Notes under the pieces: model-generated
The model's input: the letters and a program-made list of their open reading frames with translations, nothing else
Databases searched by the model: none
What the model was told of the DNA's origin: nothing
Shown here: in pieces, positions 21,654-34,259 of the stretch
Layout of the letters: every line of letters starts with the position of its first letter
Position numbering within the stretch: the stretch's first letter is position 1
Made by a program: the position numbers and the translations under genes
Assembly: GCF_003573695.1 (NCBI RefSeq)
Contig: NC_039358.1
Span: 191,184,418 to 191,248,417 of the forward strand
DNA length: 64,000 nt
Direction: 5' to 3'
Source: Papaver somniferum
Taxonomy: Eukaryota > Streptophyta > Magnoliopsida > Ranunculales > Papaveraceae

Positions 21654-22278
21654 CAAATTTTCATGAGTCGATGATTAATTGTGGAAATTAAAAAGATGTC
21701 GATTTTGATTTTTGATTTTAAAGCTAGAGAAGAAAAGAATATGTTCAAATTTGAAGGTGATTTTGATTTCTGATTTTAGGTTATTATGGATAAGGACACT
21801 TTAGTAATTTAAATCTTCTAAGGATATATAGGTAATTGCACTACGCTTTGGACACCCTTTATAACCCACCCTAGATGGATAATGAATAAGTATGCCTTCA
21901 AATAAAAAGAAAAGTGCGTTATAGTAGCAAAACAAGTAGTAAAACACCTAGGTGATCAAACTTGCAACGTTTAATTGGGGGCCCCAAGAAACAATTAGGG
22001 GCCTCGCCAATTTTATACCCAATCCAAATATATTAGGGGGAGTCTAAATAGTGGTGAAAATACTATTTTACCCTTTCTACTTAAAAACCTATTAACCCTA
22101 AACATAAGGCCTCCAATTCATTTTCACTAAACAAAATCAGAGAACTCCCCCTCCCTCTCTCACTCAAGTCTCTCCATCTCTCCATTAACGACACACACAA
22201 AAAAAAAATCTTCGTCGATTCATCGTCGTAATCGTCGATACGAAAAACTTTAGTCTACGATTAACTTCTTCTACAAAC

Positions 22279-22415
22279 ATGGCTCGAACCAATGAGTATA
22301 AAGGAAAGTTTGCTAACCCTAAAAACATAGAGAACCCCAAATTGAAAATTAATCTCAAAACCAAGCAAAAATCAAGCCGAGAAGAATTAGAAGAAGAAAT
22401 GGCGCCTATTCGAAA
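22279..22415 (+). CDS. First exon of a PMD-family-like gene copy (5' part only)
   Basis: ATG at 22279 follows a CT-rich leader (CTCCCTCTCTCACTCAAG, TCTCTCCATCTCTCC). It encodes a basic, Lys-rich 45-residue start (MARTNEYKGKFANPKN, LKINLKTKQKSSREELEEE, MAPIRK) and ends at a strong donor, CGAAA then GTAAGT, in phase 2. The intron that follows is full of TCGTTA/ACGACCC boxes, the same boxes that follow the PMD gene at 52.7 kb. The PMD exon at 49880 begins with the one base needed to complete the split codon (AA then C). I infer this is the 5' end of a second copy of that gene family, cut off by the LINE at 23077. No PMD domain remains here. Confidence 0.45.
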
Positions 22416-22574
22416 GTAAGTGAACTAAAACCCACTTCTGTTTTGATTTTTTCTTGTGTTTTGATTGTGAAATCGAGTTGTGGAATCGAATTTTTCAGTT
22501 ACAGCGAATGGATCGTTATAGGGTTTTTCCTAAACCTTAATGATTCTTCATATGCATGTATAAACTATGAAAAA

Positions 22575-23010
22575 TCGTTAGGCTGTATAATGTTGAAGAT
22601 AACGACCCTAATTCTGCTGTTACAAATTTTTGCCCTAGATTTGAGTCGTTACTCTGTAATTGAATCGATTGACGACCCTCGTTGAACGACCCGTTTTTTC
22701 TTAGTAACGACCCTTGATGAAATACGAACAGCCCACATGAATTGGAAGTTTCGTCAATAGATCTATTCGAGTCTTCATTGAACTCTTTTTCCCTAGATTA
22801 GAGTCGTTACCACTATATTAGTAACATTTGACGACCCTTTTGTGAGCGACCCTTTTTATATACCATAACGATTCTAGGTGGAAAACAAACATACTCTATG
22901 TACAAAATATTGATAGGGTCGTCACATATGTCACCAAGAGTCGTCATTTTTTTAGCTTAGGGTCGTCGCCTTTTTCCTTAGAGTCGTGATATACTCTTTG
23001 AGAGTCGTTT
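22575..23010. repeat. TCGTTA/TAACGA box cluster in the intron
   Basis: GAGTCGTTAC or close variants occur near 22646, 22803, 22938, 22981 and 22999, and AACGACCC/GACGACCC variants near 22597, 22672, 22686, 22705, 22830 and 22846. Boxes point both ways, as in the 52.7-kb and 63.2-kb arrays, but spacing is less regular here. Confidence 0.7.
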
Positions 23011-23076
23011 GGGTTTTAAAAAACGGAAAATGGATCGTTTGGCCAAAATCCATAAAGTATGGGAGTAATGGACTTG

Positions 23077-26018
23077 TTTTTTTTGGTAAATCCGAATTGT
23101 ATTAATAAATAGCAATATGTACAAAGAGATTACAAGAAAAAGAGGTCAAGAGACCCCAAAAAACTCATAAACTACTTGAATCGAAAATAAGATACATTTG
23201 GATATTCAATACTTTAAAGGAAATAAGGCCTTTCAGCATAGCTTAAACCTTCACTATTTCGTAGTAAACAACCTCTTTTAGCCATAGTATCAGCAGCAAA
23301 GTTCGCTTCCCTATAAGTATGTTCAAAAGTTATTGAATCATAGAGAGTTTGAACCTGATTCCAGCGTTGGCTAATTAACCAAGGGATGGAAGAATTAGAA
23401 AAGGCACCAACAAAACCTATTGAATCCAAACGAACCAAAATATGTTTAATCCCCCATTGAACAGCCCACTCCAAACCCACGATTATACCAAAAAATCTCT
23501 ACCATGTAATTATTTGTTATGCTCAGGCCTATACTCATCGCTCCAACCACATTACAGTCCGCATCTCTAGCAACAACACCAGCACCTGCACGCCCTGGAT
23601 TGTCTCTCGCCGCACCATCACAACAAAGAAGCAAAACATTCCTTGGAGGAGGATGCCATTGACACTCAACTGGCTGAATAGACTTCACCCTTCTATGTAC
23701 CACTCTAAAGAAATTAAGAATGCATAAGTCAGATACGGAGTTGTGCATATAGCTTTTAATCCGAACTGAATGCTCATGCACAAGGTGAAAAATTCTCTTC
23801 TTGAATAATTCCAAGTTTGTTGACTTCTTATCATACACAATTTTGTTGCGAGTAAGCCATAGCTCAGCTCGAACAATCAAATTTGTAACCAGCCAAAGGT
23901 CCTTAATGATTTGACTCCTCCCTTTAGCAGCCTTATAAGAAGTAATAAGATTAAGATGAGGTGTTAGACTAAAAATATGAGATATCCAGTCCCAAACCTG
24001 AACAGAAAACGCATAAGACCATAAAATATGGTATAGTGATTCTTCTTCACGCTTGCACAAATAGCATTTATTCACCAGAGAGATTTTAAACCGGCGTTGG
24101 ATTTTTTCAAGAGTCGCACAAGCACCACGCTCTACCTTCCAGTTTTGAGCAGCAAGGTTTTGGGTGCACAACCTTGCGCCACAAAAGATCATAAACCTCC
24201 TCCTTAGCATACTTCTTGCGAATTAAATTCTTGGCAGAACCGACCGAGAATTTACCCTTCAAATCCGGCATCCAAACTCTACGATCATCACCTCCCAAAG
24301 GTCTTGGAAGATCATCTAAGTTAACGCCAGCACGTAGTAAATTATGCTTATGAGAATCTGGAATAACCCACTCACCGTTAACAAGTAGTTCACTGACCTT
24401 GACCTTGCTGTCTAAACCATCTTCACCAATAATTTCAGCAAATGAAGTATAACTATACCAAATATCAAAATAAAGAGAGGTAGCTCGCCCATCACTAAGG
24501 AAAACCTTAGTGTTGTTGTCCACCTCTTTATAGACTTGTTTAATACCTGGAAAAATAGAAGAGTTGACACCGTACTCCTTAATTCTATCCTTCTTATTAG
24601 TGTATTTAGCATAGAGAAACCGAGCCCATTTCTTCTTAGAAAAACGAATGTTCCACCACAACCTCATAAGAAGAGCCTTATTGGTAACAACAAGCTTGGT
24701 AATGCCTAAGCCACCTTCCCGCACCGGACTGCAAACCTTATTATAAGCAACAACCACAGTACGACACACTTCAGCGTCCCCTGACCTAAGAAAATTACGA
24801 ATACTCTCTCACATTGATCAATAAATTTACGAGGCCATTTATACACCGCCATGTTGTGAATTGAGTAGCTAGCAATCACTGAATTAATTAGAACCACTCG
24901 ATCTTGAAAAGAAAGAAATTTCCCCTTCCAAACCGAAAGTTGATTCTTAATTTTATCAATCACGTTACAAATGTGATGATATTTGACACCACCTGGCATA
25001 ATTTGAACATCCAAATATCTACCTGGAAAAGTTGAAACTTCCATACCCAATAAATCCGTCATAGTACACCTACTCAAAGAATTTCCACCATAATACACCT
25101 TACTCTTTTGACGACAAACCGTCTGCCCAGAAGAAGCTTGATATTTACCCAGTAAATCGAGTAAGCTATGCAAACTCCTCATATTTCCCTTGCAAAAAAT
25201 CATAACGTCATCAGCGAAAAAAAGATGAGTAGGGGAAATACCTTTTTTCGACAACATAGGAGTCATACTCTTGTTGTGAAAAAGTTTGGTGACATTTATG
25301 CTAAGAACATCTTCTATCAGCACAAATATAAGAGGAGACAAAGGATCGCTTTGACGAAGTCCCCTATTGATACTGAAAAAGCCTTCAAGACTTCCATTAA
25401 GAAGAACTGAAATGCGAGCTGAACTTAGAATAGTCAAAATCCAAGAACACCAAGTTTCTGAAAAACCATATCTATGAAACACCTCCAAGACAAAAGACCA
25501 GCTAACCGTATCAAAAGCTTGAGAGATATCTAATTTAAGACCAACGTTATCATCTTTCCGCTTACTTTTTAACTCATTCACCATTTCAGAGGCTACGCTA
25601 ATATTCTCATGAATGCTTCTACCCTTCATGAAAGCAACTTGTTCTTCCTAAACAAGTCTATCAAGAACACCACCAAGCTTTGTAGCAAGAATCTTAGTAA
25701 AAATTTTAAAGAAAAAATTACTAAGACCAATGGGACGAAAATTACGAAGAGTGTTAGCACCTTTTACCTTAGCCAGAAGAATCAAAAGACTCGAATTAGA
25801 CCCCTGTGGAATAATCTTATGTTTCCAACAATAAGTAATTGCACCAACAAGGTCTTGATGAATCACATCCCAACAATGCCTGTAAAAACAACCAGAGAAC
25901 CCATCTGTGGCCTGGCGCACTATCAGCACCCAAGTCAAAAACAACGGTTTTAATTTCTTCCAAAGAAGGAATCGCATCCATCACCACCCCCTCCTCCACA
26001 AAAATGCTCTCATGCTCT
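23077..26018 (-). mobile_element. 5'-truncated plant L1-type LINE, minus strand
   Basis: The minus-strand insertion is flanked by a 13-bp target duplication AGTAATGGACTTG (23064-23076 and 26019-26031). Its 3' end is a short poly(A), seen as T8 at 23077 on the plus strand. The endonuclease and everything upstream are missing; the element begins within the reverse-transcriptase region, a typical truncated reverse-transcription product. It landed in the box-rich intron of the PMD-family exon at 22.3 kb. Confidence 0.9.
23214..26018 (-). pseudogene. LINE reverse transcriptase / RNase H polyprotein, broken
   Basis: Reading minus strand from 26018: RT N-terminal region (SLEEIKTVVFDLGADSAPG, then DGFSGCFYRHCWDVI after a frame change near 25915; FRPIGLSNFFFKIFTKIL). 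A TAG at 25648-25650 sits just before EEQVAFMKGRSIHENI. The RT core follows (LKLDISQAFDTVSWSFV, LRQSDPLSPLIFVLIED, HLFFADDVMIFCKG with an intact FADD site). A frame change near 24790 precedes REGGLGITKLVVTNKALL. Then zf-RVT (NKCYLCKREEESLYHILW) and an RNase H-like domain (CCDGAARDNPGRAGAGVV; after a frame change near 23480, DSIGFVGAFSNS and TYREANFAADTMAKRG). Four or more lesions make it non-functional. Confidence 0.9.
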
Positions 26019-26302
26019 AGTAATGGACTTGTAAAATATAGGTCTTGGTGAAAAAGACACACAAAATTTTAGTCATCTATACCCTTTACTTTAAAGTTTA
26101 TTCTTTCTCATATCCTTTTTTCTCTCCTATTTATTTTCTTTCTCTAATTTAAAATTAATCGCGAGAAAGGTCTTAACTTCCGAAATACAAATCCGATTTT
26201 AATAAAATTTATATTTTTGGAAAGTGCTCGAAAATCTCTACAAAACAAGATCCATTGTTGATATGAAATTCGAAAAAAAAAAAATTTAAACCAGTCCGAG
26301 TA

Positions 26303-26840
26303 CACGTTATGCACCCAGGTGCAACTTAACCAATATTTATATCCTATAAAAATATGCATTATGCACTCAGGTGCAACTTGGCCAAAATTTATTCCATATA
26401 AGAATATGCATTATGCAACCAGGTGCAACCTGGACAAAATTTATTTCCTGTAACCAAAACATTTTTCCTATAAGAATCAAAAAAATATACATTATGCACT
26501 CGGGTGCAACCAGGCCAAAACGGATTTCTTATAAAAATAATACATTTTGCACTCAGGTGCATCTTGTGTAATCCGTGGATAAATGTATGTTTATCTAAAT
26601 CCATTTGCAATATATTATATACAAGCAAAATCACTAGTTCATGATCTCGAGCAATATCTCCACCACCGTTACCATCACATTTACCGACAAAACATCAACA
26701 AAAAAAACAAATATTAAAGAAGAAAAAGTAGATGAACAACGAAAAAAAATCAAAAATATAAACATTATGTACTCGGGTGCAACTAGGCCCAAACATATTT
26801 TTTGTCAGAATATACCTTATGCACTTAGGTGCATCTTGCG
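26303..26840. repeat. Diverged repeat array, TTATGCAC-YCAGGTGCA boxes, about 52-bp period
   Basis: Seven copies of a unit starting CATTATGCACTCAGGTGCAA occur near 26303, 26356, 26408, 26490, 26542, 26763 and 26816. Consecutive spacing is 52-53 bp where intact, and units include GGCCAAAATTTATT and CTATAAGAATAT. Each box contains the palindrome TGCAC...GTGCA. It resembles the 12.9-kb array in having TTATGCA-containing palindromes separated by A-rich spacers, but the consensus differs. Confidence 0.8.
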
Positions 26841-26859
26841 TACTCCGTGGATAAATCAA

Positions 26860-29043
26860 AGTTAGAAATTTCCAGAGTTCTTGCGGAAACTGGACCAAAA
26901 GCACCGCTCAAAAATCATAATCCATCCATCAATTTTGACATCCGACCACAACCCCCTTCATGACTCAGTGAAATTTTGTGATTCCCACTTTAAATTTTGT
27001 TATCCGTCATCCAGAACTAGTAGTACCGGCTCGTGATTCTCGATGCCTTTTCTCATTGTTTTTGAATTGTTCAGGCAATTTCTCAAACACTAGATGTGTT
27101 ATTTAATCTGTTATTATGGTTGGTTGGACCTTGAACAAAAAAATACAAATACAGAATATGCATTATGCTAAGGCAACTGTATTTGGATTAACAAACTCAT
27201 TGCTCGGAGCTACCAATAAGGACAAACTAAGCAAACCAGTGGAAAGGGGACAATTAAAATTCCCTTCACTTATTGCTGCAAATAGATCTTGACAGAAAGA
27301 CATTTTTCAAAATGAATCCAGATGACACTTGCACATTTTTTTCTAATTTTTTCGCCCACTGGTTTGCTAAAGTTGTACAAATTTCTCAAGAACTAAACAC
27401 AAACAGGCTCACATAAAATTAAACTAGCTAACATATTTCTCTGTTACCTGATCTCTCAATTAAATCCATTCACGGTCTATACTAAGAAACCCAAAATTCC
27501 ATTGATATTGTTCTCGTAGTTTGAGGTACTTCAGTCTTCAGAATTGCACTACTGCTGCAATGGAAATTAGAATACTAGCTGGATTTTAATACTAACAACA
27601 AATGATTCTATGGAAGCTCGATTTCTCTTTGCTCCTCGTCTGCAGATTATTCGCACAACCACTATATCTGTTGTAGAATCAACATCAAAATGCCAAGACT
27701 TCCTAAAACAGATTCACTCCAAAAACATATGAACTCCATGTAATTTTACCTTGATTAACATCATTGATTCAATTGAATTCAGCAACCTAACAGACCTAAT
27801 TTTTGCTGCCACAATAAAGCAATTGAATCTGTAGGTATCGATGGTCAGAACAACCAATTTACTCACCCATAAACCAGCACCAACGCCTCTTCAATTTCAC
27901 TTCTCAATCAATAAACCCATACTCCACCAGTAACAAATTAACCCGACATTGATCAGATCTATATCATGAAGAAGATCACCCATGTTAAAAGGCAGATGAC
28001 GTACAAAGAATTAGAAGGGAAGTGTACTGTAGTCAGCTATTAAAAAATTTAGACAGAGGATCGGGTAGAATATCAAGTTTGGTTATTAGAACAGTATCTT
28101 TTAGGTTCTAGGATATTAGAGCATTGCCAATATTTTATTTGTCTTTTAGGCCTGGGAATCCAAATTCAAGGGTTAATTAACCTAACCAAAAAACTGTTAT
28201 AAAAAATATGTGACGACCCTCGTTATGATAGTGATATAAATACGTTTGTGCTACATTTTATATTCATATTTATATTAGTTAGGATTCGATATTTTTGTTA
28301 ATAACATTATATTAGTATTTTTACAGAAAATACAAACAAATTCGGTCATCCAAAGATAATTGGCGAAATGTGAAGCCAAAATGGTGTTTGTGACAAACAT
28401 AGCCTCAAAGGCACCTAAGGAACTTAATGCAGCTGCTACTCTCTGTCTCGTATTACCACTGCCACCTAGGCTCCTACCTAACGGCCAGCTGCATAATACA
28501 AGATAACAAAGAAGCTGTTGTTGACATGAAGTTGTTGTGGATTGAATGGTGGTTATCTTTGTCCCTCCCAACTGAAATTTGAGTACTTCCAAGACCAGCA
28601 ACATCAGTAATTGAAGACGAAGATCGACTGCAGAATGGGTTCTCAAGGGGCAGAATTTGGGTAAAGTTTGGAGCTGTAGAGACAGCTGAGACGGGAATGA
28701 AGATGAAATAGAACTCTTAACCTGATTGCTTTATTTTTAGTTGCAGCAATACAACGACGGATTTAGGGGCTCGTATGAGGTCTTGTGCCGAGATTTGTAT
28801 GAGCTGTTCAAGTGAAGACGAACCAGTGCTGCTGCCATGCATGGTTGTCGTGGTTGAGTTTGAGAGACAAGGAGATGTGCATACAATTTAGGTTGATGTA
28901 GCTTGGAGGTGAACGAAACAGAGAACAAGAAAAGTCGGTTGCCATTGCTGGGATCGGTCAGTGATGGACTCTGTGAAGCTCGAGTTGGTTTAGGAAACGT
29001 TAAGGATTTTCCGGAGTTTTGGTTTTGAGATGGGTGTAGGCTG
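26860..29043. other. AT-rich non-coding stretch, left flank of the LARD
   Basis: No supported gene. The minus-strand frame 28275-28646 (RVAAALSSLGAFEAMF) and 28737-28928 are short and match nothing I know. The end of this stretch, up to AGGTT at 29044-29048, is host DNA for the LARD insertion and resumes at 35667. Confidence 0.5.
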
Positions 29044-29048
29044 AGGTT

Positions 29049-29488
29049 TGTGACTAATGAAAATGCAGTAGCACAAACAAATTTGATTTAATGGTTAAAA
29101 TGAAATCAATGAAATGATAAGTGAATTATAAGAAGAATGGGGTGAGCGATATTGAATGTTGACACCAGATTTAAAGTGGTTCGGCATACTCAGGCCTACA
29201 TCCACGGGTTAGTGATTTTATTATGTATATGAAGAGCCTCCATTAATGAGGAGCTCTGCAAGTGAAGAGGTAAGTAAAGAGGTCTAATCGATGAGAAGAG
29301 AGGAATCCCTTTCTCTGACCTAATCTCTTCCTTTATAAAGGAAAGAGATACAAAGCTATTTACTAAAATATCCCTAGCTTAATAATTAAGCTAACATAAG
29401 AAAGATGTAGTGTATGTTGATGTGAAATTGTATGTTGCTGATGCCTTAATCAATTGCCACGTGTTGATGCTTATATTTTGTATCTACA
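29049..29488 (-). repeat. 3' LTR of the LARD (minus orientation)
   Basis: 440 bp; contains the self-complementary TATA-like CCTTTATAAAGG at 29330-29341. Ends at TSD copy AGGTT on its outer side. Confidence 0.88.
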
Positions 29489-29502
29489 ATTTGCCCCTTT
29501 TC
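29489..29502 (-). other. Polypurine tract of the LARD
   Basis: On the minus strand GAAAAGGGGCAAAT abuts the LTR. This fixes the element's orientation. Confidence 0.65.
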
Positions 29503-30879
29503 ATAAGGTTTGTTGGAAGAACAATCCTTAAGAAAACGTCTTCATGTCTTGCTTGTACCTTGCTTTGACAGTTGATGTTGATATGCTTTATGCTGCGCCT
29601 TGGCTAGGTCTGATGCGACTACCATTTCGTTGGTGCCTCTTGGCATGGTGTGAAGTGTCTTGCTCCTGGTTATTGTGTTGCCCAGGTGGTTGCTTTTTCC
29701 CTGCCTTGTCATGACGAGAGATTTTAGCTTCTTATGGAGATGGCTGCACATTGGTGCTATGTGTCTTGCTGGGAGGGTGGTGGACTTCGTTGCAACAGAT
29801 TATAGGCAAGCGACTGTGGCGTGTGCATTCTGGAGATGATAGAGGGATCTTCCTTCTAATCTGTAGCTTGGAGTTATCTGCGTGTTGAGTCGTGCGTAAT
29901 GGTCGACGGTTGATTTCTTCGGAATTGTGTTGTACCGAACACTTGGTTACGTTTTTCTGAAATAACAAAATAGCACTGCTCAGAGACTCAAACATGTATT
30001 AAATAAATTTTAACTTGACCTGTAGGTGGCTTGAGTTTTTCTTTGATTGATGGAGCTGTCTTTTGGTCTCGAGTTGATCCTGCCCCAGTAGCAGATTCAC
30101 GCTGTGCTGCTCTAGATGCATTTCTTCCTTCTTGCATAGGTCTTACGGTTGTCCTGCTGCTGTTGATGGTGTAGGAATTGAAGTGAAGAAGTGAAGAATG
30201 TAAAACTACGCCGGAGTATATGTACTTTCCCCCATTATTTGCGATATTCCAAGGCATCTTTGATCAACTTCAAAAACGCTAGTATAGCTCAATGATTGAA
30301 TCTGCGAGGTTCATGTCCAATGCTATTGGAATCTGCTGTTGAGGGTAAGCTGGATGTACCATTCTTGGCTTACATACCTGCAAAACCAAAGAAAATTAAA
30401 ACTAAACCGTTAACATTTGTTGTATGCGTACACATGTAAGTTGGGTTAAGTTAGACTGCATCATTCTGTTACAATTGTACAAGCAGAAAGTGTGGATCTC
30501 TTTGTTGCGTTGTGGCCTAGGCAACTGGTTGTTTCTTCGACTATGGTGATTGGAGTTGTAGCGTGAGATGAATTCAGCTCTGCTTTGCATGTACTAGCAG
30601 CTTGCCTGGACTGGATCCAGTGGCGCCGGCATCTTTTGTTGCTCCTGCTTATAACACATTAGTCCTTATGGAAACACAATTAATAATAATAAGCATTGAT
30701 TCCTGAATAAGTATAAAAGATTCCTGTAATAGAAGACTTTATGAGTGTATAGGTAATGAGATAATCATCGTTGAGAAACATATATGATGTATGTGGAGTG
30801 ATTATAGAAGTACACGAAGTAACAATGATCACCAACGAATAGAAGTATGATAAAAATAAGACTCCGCAGTAAGTACTCT

Positions 30880-31200
30880 TCGACAAGAAGCATGAAGTAT
30901 AAGAAGTACTTGAAGTACTTGGAGTACTCTTCTCATATAAAAAGTATAGGAAGTACTAGAAGCAAGAAGTATAAATTGCTGAAGAAGTATACTTCGCGTA
31001 AGAAGTATAAAGTGCCGAAATAAGAATTATCAATCCTTGGAGTAGTATGAGGCACTACCAATAATGAGCATGAAGTATTCTTAAAAAGAAGTATGAAGTA
31101 TACCCAATATGGAGTACACGAAGTATAACCAATTAGAAGTATGAAGTATAAGAGAGAAATACCACTCTTTACCGTTTATAAGGAGTAATAAGAAGTATTG
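30880..31200. repeat. AAGTAT/GAAGTAC-rich low-complexity segment in the LARD
   Basis: Over 300 bp the words GAAGTAT, GAAGTAC and AGAAGTATAAG recur more than 20 times in irregular order (for example AAGTACTTGAAGTACTTGG at 30904). It is not a clean tandem repeat. It suggests repeated slippage around a 7-9-bp unit. Confidence 0.7.
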
Positions 31201-32229
31201 CCTCTTGTTGAATGGCTTGGCTCTCTGTAGAATAATTTCGGTAAAGAATATGATACACCGAAGTATTAATACCTTCCCCTATTCTTTAGCGAAGTTCTGA
31301 AACATCCCTGCAAACAAAGAGCTCAAATGTGTCTTAATAGTTATGTACAACACTCAACAGTAGCAGCATATGTACATGGCAGCTTTATGTCTTGTCTGTT
31401 ACGGATCAAACCATCGATTGGTGCTGAAGTCCATGTTTTGTAAGTGTGTGATGAGTGTTTGATCTCGTAAACTCACAAGGGGGTTTTACCTTGCGTTACG
31501 TGCGGACCTGTCACCCCGCTGGCTAAACCCTGGCCAGGGGATTACCAAGCGGTGGGGATCTGAAACTCTCGGTAACGTGGCGTATGCAATATAAACAAAC
31601 ACCCGTTCCGCCGAGCTGCCAAAGGCGTGTCATGTTGGGTATCTCTTTGTTCTGGAAGCCTTCCCCCCGGTCATACACTCATAGACACTTACGGGGGAGT
31701 CCTGAGAGATTGCACGTAAGTGCTTTCCCCAGTATGATGTAACAATAAAGATTGTCAAGAGAGCACAGATAGTTGAGAAGAAACCTGCTATTGACTCAAC
31801 TCATTCTTGAACCTGCGCTTTCAAGAAAAACACAATAGGAGATTCGAAAATAAAGATTAATAAGAGAGTAATAATGAATAGGTAACAATACAGGTTGTCG
31901 AGAGAGTACAACAGTTGAGAAACAACCTTCCATTAACGCATTTTTGCACCTGTGTTTTCAAGAAAAGGGACAATAAAAATGCAATGTTGAGGATTAAAGA
32001 AAGTGGTAAACACGTAAATGGTATCAAGTGTTAATGATTCGCAGAAAGGATTAGAAGGTAAGCAAGATGATCAATAAGAAAATTCAGTTGAGGAACATTC
32101 ACACAAAATATCAACAAAGGATTAGAAAACATTTGCACAAAAGATTAGAAGACAAGATGGTTAATAGGCAAATGTAGTTGAGAAACAACCTGTCTGAAGT
32201 TTGCATATCCCCCCTGCACCGTCAAGAAG

Positions 32230-32920
32230 AAGAGCAACAACAAATGCCATTTTATCATACTATAAAGGTTAGCCAGAGAATCAAACACTTATCTTTTTTC
32301 TCTATGGTCTTCTTTTTTTTTTGTGGCATTGCGTGATGCACCATGGGATTTTTGTCCCCTACCTAATTAAGCTCTTATATTGTTCAATGTATGTTTGCCC
32401 CCCTTTTTCTTTTGGAAGCTGGGTGTCTGAAGCTTTCGAGAGGAAAAGAATCCGTGCCCCACCGTAAGACGAGGAGATAGACATGGGTCCTTACTTGTCA
32501 CAACTGCGAACTATCTATGAAAATCTTAAAAAAGCATATTTCAGATGGGTGAAAACTGAATGATTTCTTCAAAAAAAATAAAAAAAATGATCATTAAGTG
32601 GTGGTGATATATTAAAAGACGAGGAACTGAGGTAAAAAATTCTTTAAATTAGATCCACTAGTTGTCCTAGCGTCATGCTTTGGTGCGCATGGTTTCCCTT
32701 TGCTTTGCGAACTGGCTGACAGTTCCCTTCAAAATATCTGCTGATAGCTGGCCCTTCCCCCTGCTAATAGCTCACCTTTTTACCCTACCCTGTCAGGAAG
32801 AAGAGCCATCGAAAGTGCCATATAATCAATTTAAAGACGAACGATATAACTAAACACTTATCTTTTCTCTCTATGGTCTTCTTTATTTGTGACGTTGAGG
32901 CCTGCACCATGTGGCATTAG
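32230..32920. repeat. Two diverged copies of a segment of about 110 bp inside the LARD
   Basis: The phrase CACTTATCTTTT...CTCTATGGTCTTCTTT with nearby GCACCATG occurs at about 32287-32345 and about 32855-32920, with similar upstream words (GTGCCAT/ATGCCATTT). They are spaced about 570 bp apart; the interior between them is unrelated. Confidence 0.55.
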
Positions 32921-34259
32921 GAACTGAAAGGTGGAACTCAATAGTCAAGCGCCGACAATAGTAGTAAGGTTAGTGGTAGTAGTAATAATATAACAATCAA
33001 ATGCACTGTTAGTAATGATAAGAGTAGCATATAAGCCAAAGTTCTCCCAGCTGAGAGTGTAGCAATATAAGACTGTGTGTCGGGTTGTGCTCATTCTTGT
33101 TCGCGCCAAAAGTGTTGCTGCTCCTTCCTTAGTTATGATCCCCTGTCACTTTTGGGTGAAATATTTTATAATCCTAAATTGATCAGTAACACTGCTGCAA
33201 ATACAATTTTGTATCAGTATAAAGTGAACCGACAAGGAAGTCAAGCAACTAGGACACTTAGAAATTAAACCAAAGCTTGATCCAACCACGCGTTACTGAA
33301 TTCCTTTGTTATATCAAACAATTTAATGTTAGTGCAAATGTTTTATTGTATAAAAGTAAGAACTATCATCAGTTGAGAAATAATTTGCTAATATTCAATT
33401 TCTTCCCCTGCACTTTCATGAAACAAAACAGTGTAATATATTAGAGATTAATGAGTGAGGAAAACACTTGTGAAGTACAGTGCGAAATGTCATTTAGCAA
33501 ACTCTTGTCTTCGACTTTCCAGAATGTTGTACGAGTAGTGATCATCCATTGATTCTGAGATGAGCCTACAAATCAATAATCCAACTAGAACACAAGTTGG
33601 ATAGTTAGTCCCCTTGGTAAAAGATTAAAAACCAAAATATGCATGTTAATAAGTGAACCCAGAATTAAAACTTAAAGAAATAGGTAAAGCTTATCATTTC
33701 CACAATCAACTACTATCTAATGGGTGATGCAGCTTCTTTTCTTTAGCCGCAGTGACAACGCAGAGCTTCTCTTGAGGCTTTACTGAATTCAATGCCCCAC
33801 CAAACAAGATTCACATAGCAACTATCCATTGATTTAAGAGCCTAAATTTAAGTCGTAAAACTAGAATAAGATCAAGATGATTAGTTAATTTAGATATAAA
33901 AAACGAAAACCAATTTGTTGATGGTATTTGAACATGAATTAGACCTAAGCAGAGGATGTGAAACTTAAAACCATACTAGTGGATCGGCTAAGCATTTTAC
34001 CAAACATGTTAAGCATACAAGTTCAGGTGTGACTAAACAATTTGTTATTTAGGCCACAAAAAAGGAAAATCATACCTGCAGCCTTTGGGTACGCAAGAAA
34101 ATGTATAGGAAGAGTGGATCATTTCACACATGAGCGGATAATCCATATAGAGTAGAGACATGGATTGATCAAACCATGTTAAATTATATCAAATGAAACG
34201 GAAAAGGAAATGAAACTTATCTGTTGCGAGGAGGTTGTGATTACGCTGGGTGATATCCT

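Noticed and set aside
22443..22685. 80-codon plus-strand frame after the 22.3-kb exon
   Set aside because: Begins beyond a strong GTAAGT donor and runs through the box repeats; best read as intron.
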